Part shown: positions 57,131 to 64,000 of the stretch, one piece after another
Layout of the letters: every line of letters begins with the position of its first letter
Position numbering within the stretch: position 1 is the first letter of the stretch
Source of the DNA: DASZHJ01 sp035604335
Lineage (GTDB): Bacteria; Pseudomonadota; Alphaproteobacteria; ATCC43930; CGMCC-115725
Length of the DNA stretch: 64,000 nt
Direction of reading: 5' to 3'
Assembly: GCA_035604335.1 (NCBI GenBank)
Contig: DATNIT010000284.1
Coordinates: 1 to 64,000, forward strand
The notes under the pieces: generated by a model
Told to the model about the DNA's origin: nothing
Databases searched by the model: none
The model's input: the letters and a program-made list of their open reading frames with translations, nothing else
Translations under genes and position numbers: made by a program

Positions 57131-57932
57131 ACCCGACGCTCTCGTCCTGCGCATTCTGTCGGCAGCAATCCTGGCGCCGCTGGCTGTCTTGGCGGCTTGG
57201 CTGGGTGGCCCGCTCCTTGCGGCGCTGACGATCCTCGCGGCGGCACTGATGGGATGGGAGTGGGGTCGGCTCACGGACAGCGGCCGGTTCGGTGCGGTGG
57301 GGGCGCTCGTCGCGGGGACGGACGTGATCGTTGCGGGCGTGGCGGCGTTGGGCTGGCCCGCGGCGGCGCTCGCTCTGCTCGCCGCGGGATCCGTGGCGCG
57401 CATGCTCCGGCCGGCGGCCGAGGCCGGCGCCAATCTCTGGGCAGCGATCGGCACGTTCTGGATCGGCGCCTCCTGCGTGGCTTTGCTCTGGCTGGCGGCC
57501 GACCCTGCGACGGGGCGCGCAACCGTGCTTTGGATCTTTGCCTTGGTATGGGCCACCGACAGCGCCGCCTATCTCGTTGGCCGCTGGGTCGGCGGCCCGC
57601 GACTGGCGCCGCGCTGGAGCCCGAAGAAGACCTGGTCGGGCGCCCTCGGCGGGGTCGCCGCGGCCGGGCTCGTCGGGGCCATCTCTGCGAATATGCTGGG
57701 CATTTCCATGCTTTCGCCGGTATCTTGGGTCAGCATGGGCCTGTCGGTCGCGACGCAATTCGGAGACCTCGCGGAATCCGCGGCCAAGCGGCGCTTCGGC
57801 GTCAAGGATACGAGCGGCCTCATTCCCGGCCACGGCGGTTTGCTGGACCGGCTCGACGGCATGTTGGCTGCTTTGACGGTTGCGGCGATCCTTACTTTGG
57901 CGTATGGCGCAAGCCCTGTTGTGTGGAGTTAG
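57105..57932 (+). CDS. cdsA: Phosphatidate cytidylyltransferase
   Basis: A 275-residue integral membrane enzyme making CDP-diacylglycerol. It has about eight helices and the CdsA signature: SVATQFGDLAESAAKRRFGVKDTS (motifs GDLAESAAKRRFGVKD) and IPGHGGLLDRLDG. It starts inside uppS. The usual next gene, dxr, is missing; rseP follows after 105 bases. Confidence 0.94.
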   Translation: MALPLGAAKPDALVLRILSAAILAPLAVLAAWLGGPLLAALTILAAALMGWEWGRLTDSGRFGAVGALVAGTDVIVAGVAALGWPAAALALLAAGSVARMLRPAAEAGANLWAAIGTFWIGASCVALLWLAADPATGRATVLWIFALVWATDSAAYLVGRWVGGPRLAPRWSPKKTWSGALGGVAAAGLVGAISANMLGISMLSPVSWVSMGLSVATQFGDLAESAAKRRFGVKDTSGLIPGHGGLLDRLDGMLAALTVAAILTLAYGASPVVWS

Positions 57933-57964
57933 GTGGACCCGACCCTATGAAAATGTTCATAATT

Positions 57965-57993
57965 TTGACAAAGACCCGGCAGAATTTGCTGCT
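57965..57993 (+). promoter_or_regulatory. Possible promoter upstream of rseP
   Basis: A perfect TTGACA lies 73 bases before the rseP ATG in a locally AT-rich patch with ATGAA/TTCAT inverted repeats just upstream. No good -10 sits at 16-18 bases, so this is weak evidence for an internal promoter. Confidence 0.3.
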
Positions 57994-58037
57994 ACTGTCT
58001 CGGCCGTCGCCGCGGAGCGGGAGGGAGATTTAGATCC

Positions 58038-59183
58038 ATGGCCTGGCTCACCGACAGCCTCACCTTCGTCGAAGGCAAGATCCTTCCCTTCCTGATCGTC
58101 CTCACGGTCCTGGTCTTCGTGCACGAGCTCGGCCACTACTTCTCGGCCCGGCGTAACGGCGTCAAAGTGCAGGTCTTCTCCATCGGCTTCGGCCCGGAAT
58201 TGTTCGGCTGGACCAGCCGGTCGGGCACGCGCTGGAAGCTCAGCCTGATTCCGATCGGCGGCTACGTGAAGATGTTTGGAGACGCCGACGCGGCCTCGAT
58301 GCCGAGCGAGACGGTCGAGGAGATGACGGAGGAGGAGAAGGCGGTCTCCTTCTTTCATAAGCGTCTGATGCAACGCGCGGAGATCGTGGCGGCGGGCCCG
58401 GCGGCGAACTTCCTGTTCGCGATCGTTGTGCTCGCGGGCTTCTTCATGACCGTGGGCCAGCCCTTCACGCCAGCGGATATCGGCGAGGTGATTGCGGGCA
58501 GCGCGGCCGAGCGGGCCGGCATGCAGCCGAAGGACAAGATCCTGGCGATCGACGGCAAGGCGATCGAGCGCTTCGAGGACATCCAGCAGATCGTTGGGCT
58601 GAACGACGGCGAGCCCCTGAAGGTGCTCGTGCAAAGGGACGGCGAGCAGCTCGCGCTCTCGGCGACGCCGACCGTCATCGAGGAGAAGGATGTCTTCGGC
58701 AACGTCCACCGCATCGGCCGGCTCGGGATCCAGCGCAAGGGCACCGAGTTCGTGCGGCGCGATCCCGTGAGCGCGCTGTGGCGCGCGGCCGACGAAACCT
58801 GGAACATCGCCGCGGGAACGCTGACCGCCGTCGGCCAGATGGTGATGGGCACGCGCACCACCGACGAGCTCGGCGGACCCATCCGCATCGCGCAGATGTC
58901 GGGGGTGGTGGCGCAAGGCGGGCCGAGCAATCTCATTTGGTTCATGGCGGTGCTGTCGGTGAACCTCGGGCTGATCAACCTGTTTCCGATTCCGATTCTC
59001 GACGGCGGCCACTTGCTGTTCTACGCCGCGGAGGCGATCCGCGGCCGGCCCTTGGGCCAGCGTGCCCAAGAATATGGCTTCCGGGTCGGACTGGCGCTGG
59101 TGTTGACGCTGATGGTCTTCGCCACTTGGAACGATCTCGTCCATACGGGCGTGATTCCGTTCTTGAAGAGCCTGCTGACCTAA
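58038..59183 (+). CDS. rseP: RIP metalloprotease RseP
   Basis: A 381-residue site-2 protease. The zinc motif is HELGH at residues 29-33 in the first helix. A PDZ domain is centred on about residues 130-210 (IAGSAAERAGMQPKDKILAID, here shortened to AERAGMQPKDKILAID), and the third metal ligand lies in PIPILDGGHLL. One PDZ domain rather than the two of E. coli is visible. It cleaves membrane anti-sigma factors and remnant signal peptides. It precedes bamA by 24 bases. Confidence 0.94.
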   Translation: MAWLTDSLTFVEGKILPFLIVLTVLVFVHELGHYFSARRNGVKVQVFSIGFGPELFGWTSRSGTRWKLSLIPIGGYVKMFGDADAASMPSETVEEMTEEEKAVSFFHKRLMQRAEIVAAGPAANFLFAIVVLAGFFMTVGQPFTPADIGEVIAGSAAERAGMQPKDKILAIDGKAIERFEDIQQIVGLNDGEPLKVLVQRDGEQLALSATPTVIEEKDVFGNVHRIGRLGIQRKGTEFVRRDPVSALWRAADETWNIAAGTLTAVGQMVMGTRTTDELGGPIRIAQMSGVVAQGGPSNLIWFMAVLSVNLGLINLFPIPILDGGHLLFYAAEAIRGRPLGQRAQEYGFRVGLALVLTLMVFATWNDLVHTGVIPFLKSLLT

Positions 59184-59207
59184 CGGTCGCCAGAAATAAT
59201 CGGGGGA

Positions 59208-61625
59208 GTGGGGGAGGCGTTGCGGCAGTTGGTGGGTTCTATTCGCCGCGCGGCGGTGGCGGCAACTGTCGTCGTCCTTGCCAGCATCGAGGCACTGTCG
59301 CCCGCGGCCGGTCAAACTCCCGGTCCGGGCCCGCGCCCGCCCGCGCAGCCTGCCGCCGGCCCCGGTCCGGGCGTCGGCCCGGCGCCCCAATCTCAGCCGA
59401 GCGCGGAGCCCGGTCCCGGCATCGTGCAAACGGGCGGAACCATACGGGAAGTGCGGATCGAGGGCGGCGAGCGCGTCGAGCCGGAGACGATCCGCTCTTA
59501 CCTCGTGATCCAGCCCGGCGATCCCTTCGACAACGAGCGCATCGACCGCTCGCTCAAGGCGCTCTTCGCGACCGGATTGTTCGCCGATGTCGCGATCCGG
59601 CGGGAGGGCGACGGGCTGGTGGTCCGCGTGGTCGAGAATCCCATCATCAACCGCATCGCTTTCGAGGGTAACCGCAAGCTCTCGGATAATCAGCTGAATG
59701 CCGAGGTTCAGCTCAAACCGCGCACGGTCTTCACCCGGACCAAGGTCCAGGGCGACGTAAAGCGCATCCTCGAGCTCTATCGCCGAAACGGCCGCTTCGC
59801 CGCGACGGTCGATGCCAAGCTGATCAAGCTTCCGCAGAACCGGATCGATCTGGTGTTCGAGATCGACGAGGGCGCCTCGACCGGGATCAAGACCATCAAT
59901 TTCATCGGCGCGCACCAATTCACGGTCAGCCGCCTCAAGGGAGTGGTCAGCACACGGGAGTCGCGCTGGTATCGCTTCTTCAGCAGCGACGACATCTATG
60001 ATCCCGACCGCCTGACCTACGACCGCGAGCTCCTGCGCAAGTTCTACCTCGCGGAGGGCTATGCCGACTTCCGCGTGATCTCCGCCGTCGCGGAGCTCGC
60101 TCCGGCGCGCGATGGCTTCTACATCACCTTCACGATCGAGGAGGGGGCGCGCTACAAGTTCGGCAAGATCGATCTGGTCAATCAGCTCAAGGACGTGCAG
60201 CCGGACACGCTGAAGCCGCTGCTGACGACCAAGCCCGGCGCCCGCTACAACGCCGACGAGGTCGAGAACAGCATCAACAAGCTGACGGATGCGCTCGGCA
60301 ACCGCGGGTTCGCCTTCGTCGATATTCAACCCAAGGTGACGCGGCACGCGGACAACCGCACGATCGACGTCGTATACGAGGTTAAAGAGGGACCTCGGGT
60401 CTACGTCGAGCGCATCAACATAACCGGCAACGTTCGAACGCTCGATCGGGTGATCCGGCGGGAATTTCGCTTGGTGGAAGGCGATGCTTTCAATTCCGCC
60501 AAGATGCGCCGGTCGCAGCAGCGCGTTCGCAACCTCGGCTTCTTCAAGAAAGTCGACGTCACGAACGACCCCGGCAGCGCGCCCGACAAGACCGTCGTCA
60601 ATGTCGCCGTCGAGGAGCAATCGACCGGTGAATTCTCGGTCGGCGTCGGCTTCTCGACGACCGACGGCCCGCTCGCCGACATCTCGATCCGGGAGCGAAA
60701 CCTGCTTGGACGCGGCCAGGACTTGCGTCTCGGCTTTACCATTGCCCAGCGCGTTCAGCAGCTCGACTTCAGCTTCACCGAGCCGTATTTCCTCGATCGG
60801 AACATGGCAGCGGGTGTCGACGCGTTCGCGTTGACGCGCAATCAGCAGACCGAGTCCCAGTTCGATCAGCAATCGGTCGGCGGCTCGTTCCGCCTGGGCT
60901 ATCAGATCAGCGAGGCGCTCCGGCAGACGCTCAAATACACGTTGCGCCAGGACAGAATCTACAATGTCGCAACGACCGCTTCGCTGTTCATCCAGGAGGA
61001 AGCGGGCACGCGTGTCACCTCCTCCGTAGGTCAAGTGCTGCTCTACGACAAGCGCGACAGCCCCAAGGACCCGACCGAAGGTTACTATCTCCAACTCGCG
61101 ACCGACGCGGCGGGTCTCGGCGGCGACGTGCGCTATCTGCGCAATGTCGTGACCGGCGGGTATTTCTATCCGTTCGCGCCGCAATGGGTGCTGAGCCTGC
61201 TGGGCGAGGCCGGCGACATCTTCGGCCTCAGCGATACCGTGCGGATCGAGGACCGGTTTTTCGTGGGCGGCGACAACCTGCGCGGCTTTGCCACGGCCGG
61301 CATCGGGCCACGCGATACGAAGACCGGGGACGCGCTCGGAGGCAGGGTCTATTATACCGGCACCGTGCAGCTCGGCTTTCCGCTTGGCTTGCCGCAGGAG
61401 CTCGGCATTACCGGCCGCGTATTCACCGATTTCGGCAGCTTGTTTGGCGCCGTCGAGACTGGTGCGCACGTCGCGGACTTCAAGACAATCCGCGTCTCGT
61501 CGGGCGCAGGCGTGTCGTGGGCGTCGCCGCTGGGGCCGATCCGGCTCGATTTGGGGTTACCATTGGTGCGGCAGTCCTTCGACAAGAAGGAGCTCTTCCG
61601 CATCAGCTTCGGAACGAGGTTCTAG
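59208..61625 (+). CDS. bamA: Outer membrane protein assembly factor BamA
   Basis: A 805-residue BamA. A signal segment (about 1-34) is followed by an unusual Pro/Gly-rich linker (about 36-78), five POTRA domains to about residue 440 and the beta-barrel. The barrel has the lid motif as DNLRGF (usually VRGF) and a C-terminal Phe (SFGTRF). The GTG start has GGGGGAG immediately upstream. It catalyses outer-membrane protein folding; skp follows with no gap. Confidence 0.94.
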   Translation: MGEALRQLVGSIRRAAVAATVVVLASIEALSPAAGQTPGPGPRPPAQPAAGPGPGVGPAPQSQPSAEPGPGIVQTGGTIREVRIEGGERVEPETIRSYLVIQPGDPFDNERIDRSLKALFATGLFADVAIRREGDGLVVRVVENPIINRIAFEGNRKLSDNQLNAEVQLKPRTVFTRTKVQGDVKRILELYRRNGRFAATVDAKLIKLPQNRIDLVFEIDEGASTGIKTINFIGAHQFTVSRLKGVVSTRESRWYRFFSSDDIYDPDRLTYDRELLRKFYLAEGYADFRVISAVAELAPARDGFYITFTIEEGARYKFGKIDLVNQLKDVQPDTLKPLLTTKPGARYNADEVENSINKLTDALGNRGFAFVDIQPKVTRHADNRTIDVVYEVKEGPRVYVERINITGNVRTLDRVIRREFRLVEGDAFNSAKMRRSQQRVRNLGFFKKVDVTNDPGSAPDKTVVNVAVEEQSTGEFSVGVGFSTTDGPLADISIRERNLLGRGQDLRLGFTIAQRVQQLDFSFTEPYFLDRNMAAGVDAFALTRNQQTESQFDQQSVGGSFRLGYQISEALRQTLKYTLRQDRIYNVATTASLFIQEEAGTRVTSSVGQVLLYDKRDSPKDPTEGYYLQLATDAAGLGGDVRYLRNVVTGGYFYPFAPQWVLSLLGEAGDIFGLSDTVRIEDRFFVGGDNLRGFATAGIGPRDTKTGDALGGRVYYTGTVQLGFPLGLPQELGITGRVFTDFGSLFGAVETGAHVADFKTIRVSSGAGVSWASPLGPIRLDLGLPLVRQSFDKKELFRISFGTRF

Positions 61626-62342
61626 ATGTCGCGATTTCGCGTTCTCGGCCGCCTCGCGTCGACGGCGGCGGTTTTAGCCGCCTTTGCGCTCGCCCAGGCA
61701 TCCGCGCAGACCACCGTCGCCCCGCCGCCCGCGCCGGCCATTGTCATGGTGGACATGCAACAGCTGGTCTTCAACTCGAAGGCAGGCAAGGGCATCCAGG
61801 GGCAGATGGACAAGCAGCGCCAGGCCGTCTCCAAGGAGGTGGCGCAACAGGAAGACGAGCTGCAGAAGGCGCGCGCCGAATTGGAGCGCCAGCGGACCAC
61901 GTTGGCGCCCGATCAATTCGAGGCGAAGGGGCGCCAATTTCAGCAGCGCCTGCAGGAACTCGATCGTAGCGTGCAGGCCAAGCAGAAGGCTTTGCAGGCC
62001 GTTTACAGCGAAGCGATGAACAAGGTCGAGGAGGGGGCGCTGCAGGTGGTCGCCGAGATCGCCGCGGAGCACCAGGCCAATCTGGTGATCCAGAAGGCCG
62101 CCGTCATCTTCGGCAAGGACGGGTTCGATATCACGGCCGATGCCGTGCAGCGCCTGGACCAGAGGCTGCCGGCCGTCACGGTCAATCAGCCGAAGCCGGT
62201 CGATCTTGCCAAGCCGGCCGATACCGCCAAGCCCAGGGTCCCGGGCCAGGCCCAGACACCGCCTGCTGCTCAATCCGCGCCGCAATCGCAGCTCAATCTG
62301 CAGCTGCAACCGGCGCCGTTGCAACTGCAGCAGAAACCCTGA
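61626..62342 (+). CDS. skp: OmpH/Skp-family periplasmic chaperone
   Basis: A 238-residue secreted protein starting at the next base after the bamA stop codon. A signal peptide (LASTAAVLAAFALAQASAQ) precedes the Skp core with MVDMQQLVFNSKAGKGIQGQ and long coiled-coil helices (EDELQKARAELERQRTTL). The core ends near residue 190; a further ~50 residues are Pro/Gln/Leu-rich (NLQLQPAPLQLQQKP). Skp carries unfolded outer-membrane proteins to BamA. Confidence 0.88.
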   Translation: MSRFRVLGRLASTAAVLAAFALAQASAQTTVAPPPAPAIVMVDMQQLVFNSKAGKGIQGQMDKQRQAVSKEVAQQEDELQKARAELERQRTTLAPDQFEAKGRQFQQRLQELDRSVQAKQKALQAVYSEAMNKVEEGALQVVAEIAAEHQANLVIQKAAVIFGKDGFDITADAVQRLDQRLPAVTVNQPKPVDLAKPADTAKPRVPGQAQTPPAAQSAPQSQLNLQLQPAPLQLQQKP

Positions 62343-62346
62343 TGCG

Positions 62347-63369
62347 ATGGCCGATCCCCGCTTCTTCAGATTAGGCGGGCCGCTCAGCCTCAAGGCGCTC
62401 GCGGAAAGAACCGGGGCGCAGCTCGGCGACAACGCCGATCCGGAGCGAAGCATGCGGGACGTTGCCTCGCTCGAGACGGCGGGCGAACACGACGTCACCT
62501 TCCTCGACAACCTCAGGTACTTGCCGGCTTTCTCCGCCACGCGCGCGGGCGCGGCCTTCGTGCAGCCGGCCTATGCCGAGCGCGCCCCGAGGGGCCTGGC
62601 GCTCCTGTTGACGCCCGCGCCCTATCGGGCATTTGCGCTGGTGGCCCAAGCCTTCTATCCGGAGCCTCAGCCGGAGCCGGGCATCCATCCGAGCGCAGTG
62701 ATCGATCCCACGGCGCGCGTCGGGGACGGCGCGGTCGTGGCTCCCTACGCCGTCGTCGAGGCGCGCGTCGAGATCGGACGGCGCTGTCGTATCGGCGCGG
62801 GGAGCCTGATCGGCGCGGCGAGCGTGCTCGGCGACGATGTCCGGATCGGGCCCCATGTGAGCGTCAGCCACGCCCTCATCGGCTCGCGCGTCACGCTCTA
62901 TCCCGGCGTTCGAATCGGCCAGGACGGATTCGGCTTTGCCCCCGATTCCAAAGGTGTCGTCAAGGTGCCGCAACTAGGCCGCGTGATCATCGAGGACGAC
63001 GTGGAAATCGGCGCGAATACTACGATTGATCGGGGTGCCGGCCCGGATACGATCATCGGCGCGGGTACAATGATTGATAATCTGGTTCAGATCGGGCACA
63101 ACGTGCAGATCGGGCGCGGTTGTGTCCTCGTGTCCCAGGTCGGCATATCCGGCAGCACCAAGCTCGGCGACGGGGTCATGATCGGCGGTCAAGGCGGCCT
63201 CACTGGGCACCTCGTCATCGGAAGCGGCGCTCGGATCGGCGCGAAATCCGGCATCATGAAGGATGTGCCGGCGGGCGCGACCGTGGCGGGCAATCCTGCC
63301 ATGCCCGCACATGAGTTCTTTCGCCAAGTCGCCACGCTGCGGCGGCTGGCGAGACGCAAGGGCGAGTGA
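62347..63369 (+). CDS. lpxD: UDP-3-O-acylglucosamine N-acyltransferase LpxD
   Basis: A 340-residue trimeric acyltransferase of lipid A synthesis. An N-terminal uridine-binding domain (VTFLDNLRYLPAFSAT) is followed by left-handed parallel beta-helix hexapeptide repeats, with the catalytic His region NLVQIGHNVQIG, and a C-terminal helix. The ATG four bases after skp was chosen. Its stop is close to the fabZ start. Confidence 0.95.
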   Translation: MADPRFFRLGGPLSLKALAERTGAQLGDNADPERSMRDVASLETAGEHDVTFLDNLRYLPAFSATRAGAAFVQPAYAERAPRGLALLLTPAPYRAFALVAQAFYPEPQPEPGIHPSAVIDPTARVGDGAVVAPYAVVEARVEIGRRCRIGAGSLIGAASVLGDDVRIGPHVSVSHALIGSRVTLYPGVRIGQDGFGFAPDSKGVVKVPQLGRVIIEDDVEIGANTTIDRGAGPDTIIGAGTMIDNLVQIGHNVQIGRGCVLVSQVGISGSTKLGDGVMIGGQGGLTGHLVIGSGARIGAKSGIMKDVPAGATVAGNPAMPAHEFFRQVATLRRLARRKGE

Positions 63370-63371
63370 CG

Positions 63372-63845
63372 ATGGAAGCGAGCGAGCGGACGACCAGCGC
63401 GGATGTGGCGGAGATCGACACGCTCCGGATCATGGAGCTGATCCCGCATCGCCCGCCGTTCCTGATGATCGACAAGGTGGTCGACGTGGTGACGGGCGAG
63501 CGGGCGATCGGCGTCAAGAACGTCACCATCAACGAAGGTTTCTTCCGGGGGCATTTCCCCGCGCGGCCCGTGATGCCGGGCGTGCTGATCATCGAGGCCA
63601 TGGCACAGACCGCCGCGGTCCTGGTCGTGCACACGCTGGGTCCCATGGCGCAGGGCAAGCTGGTCTATTTCATGAGCGTCGACAATGCTCGCTTCCGCAG
63701 GCCCGTGGTGCCCGGCGACACCTTGAAGGTTCACGTGACGTCGCTCAGGCATCGCGGGAACGTCTGGAAGTTCGAGGGCCAAGCGAAGGTGGACGGCAAG
63801 CTCTGCGCCGAGGCGACTTACGCCGCCATGATCATGGGCGACTGA
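63372..63845 (+). CDS. fabZ: 3-hydroxyacyl-ACP dehydratase FabZ
   Basis: A 157-residue hotdog-fold dehydratase of fatty acid synthesis. Catalytic His61 and Glu75 lie in FFRGHFPARPVMPGVLIIEAMAQ (motifs GHFPARPVMPGV and IIEAMAQ), with IPHRPPFLMID at the N-terminus. AAGGG lies nine bases before this ATG; a GTG at 63366 overlapping the lpxD stop is too close to it. Located between lpxD and lpxA as usual. Confidence 0.95.
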   Translation: MEASERTTSADVAEIDTLRIMELIPHRPPFLMIDKVVDVVTGERAIGVKNVTINEGFFRGHFPARPVMPGVLIIEAMAQTAAVLVVHTLGPMAQGKLVYFMSVDNARFRRPVVPGDTLKVHVTSLRHRGNVWKFEGQAKVDGKLCAEATYAAMIMGD

Positions 63846-63856
63846 GCTCGTCTCCT

Positions 63857-64000
63857 ATGGCGTACATTCATCCGACGGCGGTGGTCGAGCCGGGGGCAAG
63901 GCTCGCGGAGACCGCGCGTATCGGGCCCTATTGTGTCGTCGGCCAGGAGGTCGAGCTACAGGACGGAGTCGAGCTCGTCTCGCACGTGGTGGTGGCGGGC
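63857..64000 (+). CDS. lpxA: UDP-N-acetylglucosamine acyltransferase LpxA (3' partial)
   Basis: The first 48 codons are visible before the window ends. They read AYIHPTAVVEPGARLAET and ARIGPYCVVGQEVELQDGVEL, the first beta-helix coils of LpxA. It catalyses the first step of lipid A synthesis. It follows fabZ by 11 bases. Confidence 0.9.
   Translation, partial: MAYIHPTAVVEPGARLAETARIGPYCVVGQEVELQDGVELVSHVVVAG

Noticed and set aside
57957..61469. 1170-codon open frame on the minus strand
   Set aside because: It is antisense to rseP and bamA and has the Arg/Glu/Asp composition of a high-GC shadow without domains.

Overview
The window reads as a chromosomal segment of a high-GC alphaproteobacterium, probably of Rhodospirillales type. 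Pointers are hopanoid genes (hpnJ, hpnL, hpnN), a CC0125/CC1285-family lipoprotein, a DUF2794 protein, the dnaB / alr / radA / cvpA / purF neighbourhood, and the long rpsB-tsf-pyrH-frr-uppS-cdsA-rseP-bamA-skp-lpxD-fabZ-lpxA run. No rRNA, tRNA, CRISPR array, transposase, integrase or phage gene was recognised. Both ends cut genes: hpnJ on the left and lpxA on the right.

Layout. (1) 1-9.9 kb: hopanoid tailoring and transport. hpnJ and hpnL read rightward. A quinone-oxidoreductase-like flavoprotein and a glycosyltransferase/methyltransferase pair follow. A leftward copC-copD-hpnN group closes the region. (2) 9.9-23 kb: accessory metabolism. It holds a NitT/TauT-type ABC importer, a two-component flavin-dependent aromatic hydroxylase (HpaB-like plus reductase), a membrane protein with a degenerate thioredoxin-like region, a zinc deacylase, an iron-type alcohol dehydrogenase, an MBL-fold hydrolase, a DMT exporter, an amidase and two small conserved proteins. 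(3) 23-26.4 kb: yfgM-like, bamB and der, as in many Proteobacteria. (4) 26.4-36.8 kb: a mostly leftward housekeeping block of dnaB, a GNAT gene, alr, mlaE-mlaF, radA, cvpA, purF and an SDR, with one rightward hypothetical gene. (5) 37-44.2 kb: acyl-CoA dehydrogenase, PEP-mutase-family lyase, LysR regulator, a Tat-exported small protein and MacA-MacB. (6) 44.4-50.6 kb: a SUF iron-sulfur operon, regulator-sufB-C-D-S-U-T, with several stop/start overlaps. (7) 50.7-52.9 kb: an orphan sensor histidine kinase. (8) 53-64 kb: the translation / cell-envelope supercluster.

Envelope biogenesis is the main theme. Hopanoid modification and transport, undecaprenyl and CDP-diacylglycerol synthesis, lipid A synthesis, the BAM complex (bamA and bamB), periplasmic chaperone Skp, Mla-type lipid transport and MacAB export all occur here. 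The most unusual points are a GNAT gene whose only plausible start is a CTG overlapping the dnaB stop codon, a sensor kinase whose coding frame extends beyond its first ordinary start codon, the absence of dxr between cdsA and rseP, copC-copD placed directly upstream of hpnN, and an SDR with Cys at the catalytic Ser position. No clearly new multi-gene system was identified.
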